Part shown: positions 23,641-33,941 of the stretch, one piece after another
Layout of the letters: each line of letters opens with the position of its first letter
How positions within the stretch are numbered: the stretch's first letter is position 1
Assembly (NCBI RefSeq): GCF_047948215.1
Contig: NC_134464.1
Span: forward strand, 7,264,001-7,328,000
Direction: 5' to 3'
Length of the DNA: 64,000 bases
Source of the DNA: Lycorma delicatula
Taxonomy: Eukaryota > Arthropoda > Insecta > Hemiptera > Fulgoridae
Program-made: the position numbers and the translations under genes
Notes under the pieces: model-generated
What the model saw: the letters and a program-made list of their open reading frames with translations, nothing else
Told to the model about the DNA's origin: nothing
Database searches by the model: none

Positions 23641-24189
23641 ATACAAATTCCCAAAACGTCAAAGCCATTATAAAAATACAAAAAAGGCTTACTTGTTAAA
23701 AAAAAGAGTAGCGAAGCGGTTTCCTCAATACCTTCTTTTCAGAATTACACGTACCATTATATCATCGTACCTAGCTAATTTAAATCGAATATGACACTTC
23801 CCCTGTGAAATAATTTATATTTTACCCGTACTAAATTACGAAATTTTTTACCAGCGTATTATGTGAATTTTGAGAGCCATAATTCGAGTGAAAGGCCTTT
23901 TCGACGCATAATTACAATTTTAACGAGTAACTTACGTCAAAAATAAGGTATATTCTAAATTTCATCAAAATCGGAGGCGATTCCATAATTCTTTATAATT
24001 TATCGATTTATTTAAAATAAAAAATAATAATTATTGTAATTTTATAATTATATTTTGTACTATTAACTCTCAACTATTAACGTAAAATAATTATAAATAT
24101 TTTATTACACATAATCGATTATATAATATTATAATATACATTTATATATATGTAATGTAAAGAGAGAAAATCAAAATAATTAAATTAAT
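23641..24189. other. No gene recognised
   Basis: AT-rich sequence without identifiable features. Confidence 0.4.
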
Positions 24190-24540
24190 CGAATCGAACA
24201 GGACTTAAATAAAAATAATTTTAAAAGTTACTATAAACTGTTTTATAATCGGTTACAAAAATACGAAGCTCCAATATTAACGCTTAAGGATAAATCTGGT
24301 AAAATTGCACATAACAATAAAGAAAACGCGTAAATCCTTGCAGAAGCTTTTAATAAGATTTTGAACTGCGAAGAACCGAAAGATTTACTAGAAATAAGTG
24401 TTAATACAGAAATTAAAACGCCAGAATCAAACAGAAAACCGCCGACTTATAAAGAAGTAGAAAATGCACTTAAAGAAGTTAAAAATAATAAAGCGAGCGG
24501 AGAAGAGCAAACAGTGGCAGAAATTTGGAAAAATGCATAT
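24190..24540 (+). pseudogene. LINE reverse transcriptase fragment
   Basis: Across one stop the frame reads YNRLQKYEAPILTLKDKSGK, then AEAFNKILNCEEPKDL, then EVENALKEVKNNKASGEEQT. This is the linker and start of the reverse transcriptase domain of a non-LTR retroelement, where the block normally reads like NNKAPGEDG. The piece ends before any catalytic motif. It differs from the RTE-like copies in this window, so it belongs to another LINE family. Confidence 0.6.
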
Positions 24541-25379
24541 GTGTGGGTCTGTGGGCGTGCGCATGCGTACTTGTTCTGTTTAGTTTGTAAGAGGTGCTTC
24601 AATATAAAATAATCCCTCAATATAGTAACGTGCATTAATTTATTAAATATTGAGGATTAAAATTAACGTCATGTACTTTATGTTTTGGTACGGTTGGTGT
24701 TTTATTTTTGCATATTCAAACACACGAATGAATTAATACAGCTGTTATTATTTATAGATTACATAAGTTAATTATAGAATAAAAAATTCACTAAAGAATT
24801 TTTACTACATATATTAACTCCTTTATTTTTAATTTTTTAATTTTGAATTATTATATAATGTCGAATTTATAATCATTATTACCAAATTATAACTTTTAAT
24901 ATGATTGAAAATAATTTTAATTAGGAACAAAAAATTTAACTGTATTTGATGTTTTTCGTATCGATTTTTCATTTAATTACGTGAATTCTAGGTGCGATAA
25001 TCAAACGATTGCAGGTGACGTGATATGTGACCTATTAAGAAGATATCGTAATACATTTTAATTTTCAGAGAAAATTAAGTTTAATGATTTATCATAGGGT
25101 ATACCTGCCCGATTTACTTAACAGCGTGTCTCAAAAACAATCATCCGATTTAAAGTATTTATGTATTTTGAAAAATATTGAATATAAACGCTTATTAATT
25201 TTGTATTAATTATTTATTCAACAAGTTTTTTTTTACATACCAAGTCATAGATGCTAAATACGCCTGCCTCCCTTGGGATACACGTCATACGTCCACAGGG
25301 TAATCGAATTCGTCCCGATAAGCAAGCGTTTCTTTATTCGCTGGTGCCGCGGCTGCTGCTATGCGGTTTCGTAATTAGA
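24541..25379. other. No gene recognised
   Basis: AT-rich. At 24558-24569 TGCGCATGCGTA matches the NRF-1 consensus at 11 of 12 positions. The region after 25250 is probably the far end of the mariner relic that follows. Confidence 0.35.
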
Positions 25380-26045
25380 CCGCTGCAGCTGGAAGGGGAG
25401 ACACATAGACGGAATCTTTTGCAAAAGCCCACAAGTAAAAATCGCACACGGTGAGGTCTGACGATCTTGGAAGCTGAATCGTTAATATCCATACGGCCGA
25501 TTCGTAGTTGAGGAATACTATTATTCAAAAATTGTCGAACGTATAGACACCGGTGAGATGTTTCTCCATCCTGCTGAAAAATGAAATCTTCCGAATCGTT
25601 CTCTGAAAAGCCAGTTTTCAAGCAAATCGAGATACATTGTTCCCGTAACAGTGTTCTCTAAGAAAAAAAGGGACCTTATACCTTTTCCCGAGAAATTGTA
25701 CAAAAAAATTAAGTTTGGGAGAGTCTCTCATGTTGTATAAATTCATGCGACTTCTCGGAACCCCAAACCTAACAAAATTAAATTCTACAAAATTCTCTTC
25801 TGATGTCATCCTGTTAAGCAGAAAACTCCACACGTCGTTGTTTGTCATACTCATAAAGAGCTTGCAGTAACCGAATCCTGTACGGTTTCATAAGCGAATG
25901 TCGACGCAAAACACGTCAGATAAACATTATGGAAATGTTTAGTTCTCTATCGGCACGGCGAGTTGATTTTCAGGAGCTACGTGGAAACTCTGACGGATGG
26001 ATTCCACATCTTCGTGTGACACACGGGATCGACCGTTTGACCCCG
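25380..26045 (-). pseudogene. Tc1/mariner-superfamily transposase relic 2
   Basis: Minus-strand pieces in order are RVSHEDVESIRQSF (about 26035), KPYRIRLLQALYEYD (about 25875), FFLENTVTGTMYLDLLENW (about 25645), EDFIFQQDGETSHRC with the second catalytic Asp (about 25575), and, in a shifted frame, DLTVCDFYLW with the third catalytic Asp (about 25455). At least three frameshifts or stops interrupt it. It is the same family as the relic at 13526-14125 and retains the 3' half that copy lost. CGTGTGACACACG-type inverted words at 26015-26060 may be residual element sequence. Confidence 0.7.
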
Positions 26046-27095
26046 TGTGACACACGATGACGATATAGTTTTTTAGATCGATAGGTCAAAAACTATAGTT
26101 TCACGTATAATAAACCTTTGGTTTATTAAAAGAACCAAGATTTTCGATTAGAAAAAATAGCACAGTCGATTACGAATGTAATCGATTCTTTGCACCGCAT
26201 TCTGCTGGACTGCGTATGTTATGCGACGTTGCGTCGTCAGTGTAATATACCCAGAAACATCTTGTGCATCGATAGCGGGATTTTGGAACGAGTTTTTCTC
26301 TTTTTGCGTAGTACCGGGTTACTGCAAAGGATTTAATATGCTCATATATGTTTTTCTGTAAGGAGAGTTTTTTTTTTTTTTTAATTTTAACCTTTATTTT
26401 CAATTTGGTTTTTGGTTCTATATATTTAATTTTACTATCCGGGGAGAGGATTTTTGCACAACCCATCGGAGTTAGGTAAGTTTTATATACTTTCTTTAAT
26501 CTATTATTTTAACTTTTATATTTTATCAACTTTGTCTGTAGTATTGGTTTTGAGTTTTATACGATAGTTTAATACGATAATGGTTACATGTGAAAAAAAA
26601 GTTTTTCATGATTAGCATATGACAACCCCATCTTCTTACAATTCCAACAACATTTTGTTCATCCCTTGCTGTAAGGCTTGGTCATATCAAAACTTTTTTC
26701 TGACAAACGTTTTAGGTAATGTTTAGTGGACTAACGACCTCTTTGAACCGACTCGATACTGCGCTATTAGAGAGGTATGATTTTCTGTCTTAGAAACACC
26801 ATTTTTTCATGATTGATGATATCAAAAAACTTTATCCAAAGAATAGTAGAAACTTTAAACGAATTCAATATTTTACTTAATAAAAAAGGTTTTAACGATA
26901 TTTTGTTTTTTAGAAAAAACCCCCATTTTTATCTTCATGGCCGATTTTGCCCGTTAACGAACTCGACCGAGATTTGGAGATCGTTATATTTTATGTATCA
27001 ATTTGAAAGTGATTGGCACAGAATTACGGCAGTTATCATGTCCAGAATAAAGTGAAATAAATAAATATATATATATAACTTTTGAACTGACGGAG
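26046..27095. other. No gene recognised
   Basis: Mixed-composition noncoding sequence. The 98-codon minus-strand frame at 26170-26466 is Lys-rich in an A/T run and shows no domain. Confidence 0.35.
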
Positions 27096-27171
27096 GTTTT
27101 GAGGTCTGTGGGATGTGAAACGCGAAGATATGTCGAAATTTTCCAAAAGTCGAATCACGGTACCGATTACA
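27096..27171 (+). repeat. Interspersed repeat family B, copy 1
   Basis: Carries GTGAAACGCGAAGATATG and ends near TACCGATTAC; similar blocks lie at 36696, 37221 and 59961. Similarity is short and diverged. Confidence 0.35.
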
Positions 27172-27479
27172 ATAGGTAAGCTTTTTCATGAAATCTACCT
27201 AATATCCGGTGGTTGATATTGGAAAACCCGTGTTTGTTTCACAGTTAATAGATAAACATAACATCATCTACTATTACGCAGTAGATATACATTTAAAGTA
27301 AATATGTGAATTAATTACGAAACATTCTGAATAGATGATATTTTTCTACAGTAAACGGTATATAATAATGATAAATTATAAGTATCGATCAAAACATATT
27401 CCCTAAATTTCCATTTCTCTTAACCGGTCTCCAAGGTTCCCTGATTAACACCTCGGAACTACTACCTGTGGGGCAATAA

Positions 27480-27600
27480 TAACAAAAAAAATTAAAATAA
27501 AAATATGAAAAAATATCAGAAGTTTTTATTGAAATAAAATTTATGTATTTTCATTTTAAAAAATGGGTGTAATTTAATAGGCGTACAAGGATGTCCTGTA
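27480..27600 (-). repeat. Interspersed repeat family A, copy 4 (end only)
   Basis: Minus-strand match to 57625-57740, including the TAATTTAATAGGCG block and AAAATTTTATTTCA-like words. It lies directly before the Helitron-type element. Confidence 0.5.
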
Positions 27601-27658
27601 TTGTCTACATGAGATTTTTTATTGTTTTTAAACCGTTATACGTAGTAGTTACAGAAAA

Positions 27659-28201
27659 TCCATATAAATAAAAATGTAAATGTTTGTTTGTTCAAAATCT
27701 TAAATCTCCGAAAGTTCACCGATTCCTCTAAAAAATACACGTTATACTAAATATTTTACGATTCCATTTCAATGTTTCCGATATGTGTGTCCGCTATGGG
27801 CTAAAAAACTACTAGACCGAGGGAAAAGGGGGAAAGAGAAAAATCTAAAAAAGTAAAAGTGAAGAAGGGAAAAATAAAAAAGGAAAAGGAAAAACTGAGA
27901 AAGGAAATGGAAAGGGGAAAGGAGAAAAAGAAAAAGGGAAATGCGGGAAGGAAAGTGAAACCCGTGGAACGGGGAAAATGGGGAAACGGAGAGGGAATAT
28001 GGTAAAAATGAAAATGGAAAAAGGAAAGGGGAATGGGAAAAGGGTAAAAGGGAGATAGGATAAAAGGGAAAGGTTAAATCTTGTGAAGTTCCGTAATGTT
28101 CATTTTGTTAATATTTTATCAAACTTTCAGTTGTATTCATTTAATCTATACATATATAGTACTCAAATCTAGTAATAGTGAAGCATTGCCGGGTCTGCTA
28201 G
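27659..28201 (+). mobile_element. Non-autonomous Helitron-type element
   Basis: Starts TC followed by an A/T-rich block and TGTTTGTTTGTTC at 27680-27692, then TTAAATCTCCG. It ends GCCGGGTCTGCTAG at 28188-28201. A 5' TC, a 3' CTAG, no terminal inverted repeats, and insertion between A (27658) and T (28202) are the hallmarks of Helitrons. No Rep/helicase is encoded. The 3' hairpin expected about 10 bases from the end is weak (AGCA/TGCT only). The interior holds a polypurine tract. Confidence 0.65.
27815..28075 (+). repeat. Polypurine tract inside the Helitron-type element
   Basis: About 260 bases are almost entirely A and G, in irregular GGAAA/GGGAAA units with very few pyrimidines. Mirror-like polypurine tracts can adopt triplex structures. 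It looks like an expanded, degenerate simple repeat carried by the element. Confidence 0.85.
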
Positions 28202-30070
28202 TTTATAATAAAAATTAATGAAATACATTTACCAAAAAATAATAATAAAAGTAAATAAACAAATATATATTAAAAATATTAACCGTTTAAGTTTTAAGTA
28301 ATATTACATATGTTTGATAAAAGTGATTAAATCTATAAGAATCTTTTTTTATCAATTTTTCGTTAATAATATTGTTCCATTTATCATGATATTTTTATTT
28401 TGTAGCGATATCAGATTTGGAAAAAGTTTTAAAACCTCTGTGTGTTCGGAATAGTAAATCCTTTACTTCTAAAAAATCGAAATTTTAAAAATGTAAACTT
28501 TTTTCTTAACTTCTCACAGTTTTAACTTATCGATTTTTAAGTTTACGTATTTTCTCTAAATAGCACAAAAAATCAGTGTTTAATTTTGGTTAGTCCTTAA
28601 TAATACATAGAATACGTAATTAAAAGACGAAATAATTATACATATACAATTTTTTTTTTTTTGGTTGAAAGTATGATATAAAATTTTTAATTGTGAAATA
28701 ATTTTTTTTTTTTTCATTTCTCGTCGTATCACTTGGATGGTTTGGCTATCTATACGACGCTGCAAGCTTTTTAAGTGCTAGATAAGGTTTAGTTAACAAT
28801 TTTAAAATGATTAGTATAAATATTTTTGCGTATCGATTACTGAAAGTTAAAAATTACACCTATTTATTTATTTAAATTTTGATTTCACTAAATTTTCATT
28901 TCCGTGTTAAGTAAATAGATTCAAATAACAATTTAATTTTAAAATTGAAATAATTCAGAACTATCTTTAAAAATAGCTTTATAACATAGCATGATAGCAG
29001 TAATCCTTTATGAACAACAAATCTAACAAAATAGATCGTGAGTTGCGTTACGCATACGGTTTACCGATTCAAGTGAAATAGACAATTAACCACAAACGAG
29101 CACTTGAATTAACCACAATGAGTGTGACTGAGAGGAAATTAATTCCTCTTACCACACACTAATGTTCTGCGTTTCACACATTTTGCACCCCATTTCCCAC
29201 GGACAGGTGTTAGTAGATTATAACTATAACCAAATCTTCCCTTTGGTAACCATACATATATTCAAATATAATATGAATACTTTCGTTATTAATTTATATA
29301 TCTCTATTTGTGTGAATAGCAATAACTGTTCTTTTATTTTAAACTTATTAGTTATCTATAATTTTTATAAAATCAAAGCTATTATTTTTACATGAGTTAA
29401 TAAGGAGAAAAAAGTTTTTAATTGTTTATTTGTTGGTTGAACCTATAACTCAGGATAATTTGAAAAAGAAAAATATTTTTGTAGTCGTTTAAGTCTTCTT
29501 CTTTTCTTTAATTAGAGAATAAAATTAGTCTAAACAACCGATAAAAATATTATGTAACCGATTCCCTCTTTGAATTTTATTAAAAAAAAAAATATATATA
29601 TCAAATTAATCCAGGACTGAATATATTCAGTACCTTGATGTAACACAAACTATTTAAAATGATCAAAATATTTTAGTTTTAATTGAACTCAAATCAAATT
29701 TGGAGAAATTGTATCCATACTTTAAAAAATAAATTAAAGTTGATATGCTTTGTATGGGGCATGGGGTGACATATATCGCTTGATCTCTCTTAGCATTTCT
29801 TCGATTAACGCATTAAGTTTGAAATTAAGAATTATCTTCAAAAAACAAAAATTCATCTGACTTTCACCAACATTTTCCGAAATAATAGTCATACTATACT
29901 GAGTAATCGATTTCACAGATGATGGCTTAGAACAACTAGAAGTATATACAAGATATTTTTCTCGACGTCTAACAAATTCTGACCCTTACAAAGTTTTCTT
30001 CACTCTGAACAAATTTTGACATCGTGATTTCAGAATCCTGATTTTCGCCAAAAGTAAAATAATAAAAAAT
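28202..30070. other. No gene recognised
   Basis: AT-rich DNA. The frames at 28580-28765, 29162-29395 and 29734-29916 are short, of AT-biased composition, and have no recognised domains. Confidence 0.4.
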
Positions 30071-30106
30071 ATATATATTATAATTCTCCTTACCGACCGA
30101 TGTAAT
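30071..30106 (+). repeat. Outer left arm of the fold-back element
   Basis: These bases pair, in inverted orientation, with 33040-33085 beyond the other arm (for example TTATAATTCTCCTTACCGAC against a mostly transition-differing complement). They are cut from the rest of the arm by the R1-like LINE insertion. 30090-30106 is also the left copy of that LINE's 17-base target duplication. Confidence 0.6.
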
Positions 30107-30581
30107 ATTGGTTAGCTGGCATTTCTCCCGCCACCACCCCATTCGGTCGCCCTAGAGCATAGACCAAATGTTCCGTGCCAAAAAACGGCTACTGTGCCTC
30201 TGAAACAGATTTGCGACCTCGTTTTCTTAATGCTCCTAGTGAGCTCCTAACTTGCGTGAGCGGTTAAGCTGGGTGCCGTACAGCACCCGCTTTATGTGTC
30301 CCTTCCGCTCACTTGTTACATTAAAACTAGATCGGGGAGGCGCACCCCTTGTTACAAATTAAAAACTATAGAGTTATACATTAAAAAGACGGCAATCTAA
30401 GGCGCCACGCCTCGGTCGCTGTTTGCCAGCTAGTGCCTGTCCACCATTTAAAGCGCTTGGAGCTTATTACTGGCTGATGGCAGCCATTATTTCAAGGAAG
30501 ACTTCTCACAGACACGCTACAGGAATCAATAAATCCCATTTAAATTAAACAATCTAACGACGACGGTTGAACATCGCAACC

Positions 30582-31060
30582 TCATCGAGGAACCCACACG
30601 GTCCGACAATGCGACTCACGCCACATTGACTCGCCGTTTATGAGCGGCCAGTTTTCCCCCTGACCTCTAAGTTCCAGGGTGGCCCGGTCTCTGCCCCCCC
30701 CCCCCCAAAGAGCAGGGCAGTCGAACATTCGATGTTCGTTCGACTGGACCTCCCCGCAGACACACAACTCATCAGCCGCTAGGCGAAACCTGAACAGATA
30801 TTGCATCAAATTCACATGGTTGGTGAGCACTTGGGCACCCGCCGCCCTTAAAAATGAATTCGAGGCATACCATCCCCCCCAGATCCTGTATAAATCTATA
30901 CAGAGATCTTCCCTTAGTCGTGGTGGGCCATTCATGCTGCCATGCCTCCATCCCGAGGCTCCAAAGCCTCTTCCATAGGCGGGAAATGGGCAACTGTTCG
31001 AAATTTAGACCCGGTGGATTGTGATAGCCGTTCCGTTCCGGTTCTAGCCCGGCCCGAAAC
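30582..31060 (-). pseudogene. R1-like C-terminal region with CCHC knuckle
   Basis: Two overlapping frames continue the protein. One reads LWKRLWSLGMEAWQHEW then TTKGRSLYRFIQDLGG; the next reads NHVNLMQYLFRFRLA then CVCGEVQSNEHRMFDC, the C-x-C-x7-H-x4-C knuckle found at the C end of R1-clade ORF2. A run of 13 C on the plus strand (30694-30706) lies just after it and is a likely slippage site. The stop at 30582 ends the element's coding part. Confidence 0.7.
30694..30706. repeat. C13/G13 homopolymer in LINE coding region
   Basis: Thirteen consecutive C on plus (G on the coding strand) in a window where such runs are otherwise A or T. It adjoins the zinc-knuckle codons. Confidence 0.95.
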
Positions 31061-32033
31061 CGCATACCTCGGTTTCCCGACCTCTTCGCAACTTCCACAT
31101 CGCTGCTCGAACTTTCACCACTAAATCGATTGGGATAGCCTTTCCCAATACGGTAGTAGCCTCGTAGGAGGTTGTTTTAAAAACACCAGTGCATACAATT
31201 AAGGCTCTGCGCTGGGCACTCCTTAAATTTTGAAGCAGTGCTCTATTTCTATCCAACCTGTGCGCCCAAACTGGCGCCGCGTATGCGATCATACTCTCAA
31301 AGACACCTCGGTACACCAAGTACATTTGGCGACCAGACAGCCCGTAGTCTTTCCGAGCAATCCTTCTAAGTTTGTGCGTCACAGAGACAGCGTCTGCCAC
31401 ACCTTGTTTAATGTGGTTGCTAAAAAGCAACTTGTCATCAAACAAAACACCTTGGTCCTTATGAACCCTTACTCGGCTGATTACAGAGCCTTTATACTTA
31501 ATCTGGGGGTTTCGACTGCATGATAATTTGTCTGCGCCCATCAGAAGCATAAACTTCGTCTTGGGCACAGAAATCTTTAAATTTTGTATGTCCATCCAGC
31601 CTTCGGCGGCCGCCTGCGCTCTGCTTTCTAGCTGTGGTCGTGAATTTCCACGAACTAAAAGGAGACAGTCATCGGCGAAAGCCTGGGCCGTGACTCCTTC
31701 TGCGAATGTCAACCCCAGAAACCCGTCGAACACCAGGTTCCACAGCAGGGGACCGAGAACGGAACCCTGCGGGCTTCCCCTGGTGACGGATTTTTCCACA
31801 ACTAGGTGCGCATCCTTAAACAGAGCGGTACATTTAGACAAGTAGTCTCGTACCACGGCCTGTATGGCTTCAGGAACATCGCGGCGTTCCAAAGCATAGA
31901 GAACAGAACTCCAACACAAGGAAGGAAATGCTGCCTCTATATCAATAAAAATAGCCAAAACATATTTGCAGTCGGCGCTTTCCATCTCAGTAAGAGCATT
32001 TAAGATGCAATCCTCGGTGCCAACCCCTTTCAT
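31044..32033 (-). pseudogene. R1-like reverse transcriptase, catalytic part
   Basis: About 329 codons. IFIDIEAAFPSLCW near residue 28 carries the first catalytic Asp. GSPQGSVLGPLLWNLVFDG near 85-105 is the hallmark block, and AFADDCLLLV with FADD at about 119-122 supplies the catalytic pair. The thumb and connection region follows with YGLSGRQMYLVYRGVFES and SAQRRALIVCTG. The style (GSPQGSVLGP, FADDCLLLV) is that of R1-clade elements such as R1, TRAS and SART. The frame closes after CGFGPG by another frameshift. Confidence 0.85.
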
Positions 32034-32662
32034 GAAGCGTATTGGCCTCGATTTAGAATACAGCTCATATCGATGCTTTCTTCGAGCCGTTCCACAACCA
32101 GCCTTTCATGCAACTCGCCGAGAACCGGCAAGAGGCTGATGGGCCGATAACTGCCGACCTCACCAGGATCCTTTCCAGGTTTCAGGAGTACCCTCACCAA
32201 AGCAACCTTCCAGCAAGCCGGAAAGTAGCCCCAGCTTAGGCATCCCGTGAACAGTCTGCCGAGTGGATCTCTTATGACAGGCGATAGATGATGGAAAATA
32301 TCCAGGTCAAGTCGGTCAATCCCCGGTGCCTTCTTTAATGCCATTCGAGAAACCACTCGGTCTATATCTTCGGGTTCCACGGTCCGAACGCCAGGGAATG
32401 GTGTTTCACCCGCCCTAACGCCGATTTCCGCTTCACCCTCCGGAGCATCTGGAAACAGAGTATCCAGGAACGCCCGGTTGATCGCCACAGATGTTAAAGT
32501 GCGATCACGACCACCTAACCCGCACCGAACACTGGACAACACGTGCAATGGCTTCGGTCGGTAGCAGGTCTTCGCGAGCTGCCAAGGATCGCGCTGCAAC
32601 TCGCGCATGGAGTCTTTCCAAAACTTGAGTTTGGAGTTTCTAAACAGAAATGTAAGGAACAA
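32030..32662 (-). pseudogene. R1-like reverse transcriptase, N-terminal part
   Basis: About 210 codons cover the linker (FWKDSMRELQRDPWQLAKTC) and the first reverse transcriptase blocks: LKKAPGIDRLDLDIF near residue 115, VLLKPGKDPGEVGSYRPISL near 165 and LERLVVERLEE-like helix near 190. The frame ends right after NRGQY, where the conserved block continues in the frame of 31044-32033. Loss of one base near 32040 explains the break. The ATG used by a naive call is not the real start; the true protein was longer upstream. Confidence 0.8.
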
Positions 32663-32720
32663 CAGAAATTACACCGATGTAATTAATTACATCGGTTACC
32701 GACCGATGTAATTAATTATT

Positions 32721-32765
32721 ATATTCTAGCGCTTTCGGAAGTTATTTTTCCATCTTCAGGAACAT
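32721..32765 (-). ncRNA. Hammerhead-ribozyme-like motif, left arm
   Basis: Minus-strand copy of the motif in the other arm with identical core, stem II and stem III. The 3' strand of stem I reads GAATAT instead of GAACAT, which still pairs with ATGTTC through a G-U wobble, so the six-base stem is preserved. Confidence 0.5.
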
Positions 32766-32988
32766 CTGATAAACTTTTATATAATTATTCACTTCGCATA
32801 TTAATTTTACGTAAATTAAAATAAAATTTCCATAAAAAATACTAAATAAAAAATAAATGTATAACAATCGATCGTCAAGTTCAACAATCGATCGATAGTA
32901 AGTTATATGTATGGAAATTTTATCGATTTTTATTTTAATCTACATCAAATTAATATGTGAAGTGAATACTTACGTTCAAGTTTATCAG

Positions 32989-33033
32989 ATGTTCCTGAAG
33001 ATGGAAAAATAACTTCCGAAAGCGCTAGAACAT
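32989..33033 (+). ncRNA. Hammerhead-ribozyme-like motif, right arm
   Basis: All parts of a type I hammerhead occur in order. Stem I is ATGTTC (32989-32994) with GAACAT (33028-33033). The core is CTGAAGA (32995-33001), fitting CUGANGA. Stem II is GGAA/TTCC with a 7-base loop, then GAA (33018-33020). A minimal stem III AGC/GCT (33021-33026) gives the cleavage triplet CTA. One extra T (33002) sits between A9 and stem II; an extra residue there has been described in a viroid hammerhead. Stem III has no loop, so activity would need a dimer, as known for short-stem-III hammerheads of retroelements. Confidence 0.55.
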
Positions 33034-33055
33034 AATAATTAATTATATTAGTCGA

Positions 33056-33941
33056 TAAGCGGGATTACAATTTATTTATTTTTATATTACATATACAAAC
33101 GGGCCGTGCTAAATAAAGTTGTTCTAAAATAATAAACTCATTCTGCTGCTAAATTCTTAGTTTCTATCTGAATATTCGCTATTTTTGAATTCGTCTTCAC
33201 AAATTATTTACACATTTATTAAAAAAAAGAGAATTTAAAGATATAAGTACTTTCAATATTTTTTTTAAGTTTGTGTATATGAGCGGGTGTGACATTTTAG
33301 GCCTCCCATTTTTGTATCTTCTTCTAATGCTTTTCACTCAAGTCAATAAAGAAAATTATCTCCATACTTTTACCAAATATATGTGCAAAATATGTTGTTA
33401 TGAATTAAACATTTTATAGTTATAATTTATTTATTTATTAAAATAAGGTGGCTATCACATTATTATTTTACTCTCATTGTATTGAAGTGCAGTCTTTTGA
33501 ATGCTCAATAAGCTACTTGATTATAATTGAAACCCGTTCTTGTACACCGTTAATGAACTGGTACTAGAAGGATTTTTTCCTTCTATAATATGTAAATTAA
33601 AATTTATGTTTTATATTTAAATATCCGAATCGTACCGTAAAAATTATATTTTTATATTTTTTTAAAAATAACTACTACTTTAAAATAACGGTTTTAAAAA
33701 CTTTGTATTACAGAGGTTATCTTATAATTGGAGTCTAAAACACATCCTACAATTCCAAAAATAAGAAATATATTTGTCCCAGATTTAAATTTGGGTTTTA
33801 CTTATTTTTGTAGAGGTAATCTTCAATCCTACCATTATATATTTGATTTTAGGCTCAGGGGGTAAAATAGTGTACCCGTGAATTCATCACGATTATTAAA
33901 GATTTCTTACAACAACCGATTTAATTTCTTTACGTCCTGTG
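33056..33941. other. No gene recognised
   Basis: AT-rich sequence between the fold-back element and the decayed LINE copy. Confidence 0.4.

Larger units (their letters stand above)
30107..32695 (-). mobile_element. R1-clade non-LTR retrotransposon, 5'-truncated
   Basis: A GC-rich minus-strand LINE of about 2.6 kb interrupts the fold-back element. The 17-base string TTACCGACCGATGTAAT flanks it at 30090-30106 and 32696-32712, a clear target-site duplication. It retains reverse transcriptase, a C-terminal CCHC knuckle and a 3' UTR of about 470 bases, with no A tail. The endonuclease and ORF1 are absent. The 5' junction contains a 22-base palindrome (32674-32695). GC content is much higher than the surroundings, as in other R1-clade elements. 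Several frameshifts make it inactive. Confidence 0.85.
32696..33055. mobile_element. Fold-back element with about 140-base inverted arms
   Basis: Arms 32696-32834 and 32910-33055 are inverted repeats of each other with few differences, many of them transitions. They are separated by about 75 bases holding two CAATCGATCG words. With the LINE removed the left arm extends back to at least 30071, giving arms of about 170 bases. No coding capacity is present. Each arm contains a hammerhead-like motif, which argues for derivation from the terminal repeats of a Penelope-like retroelement rather than an ordinary MITE. Confidence 0.7.

Noticed and set aside
26170..26466. 98-codon minus-strand gene
   Set aside because: Lys-rich stretch arises from a T run; no domain.
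30679..32003. Plus-strand frames inside the R1-like LINE
   Set aside because: Antisense shadows of GC-rich RT coding sequence with no domains.
30090..32712. 28S rDNA-inserted R1
   Set aside because: The flanking sequence is an AT-rich fold-back repeat, not 28S rRNA.
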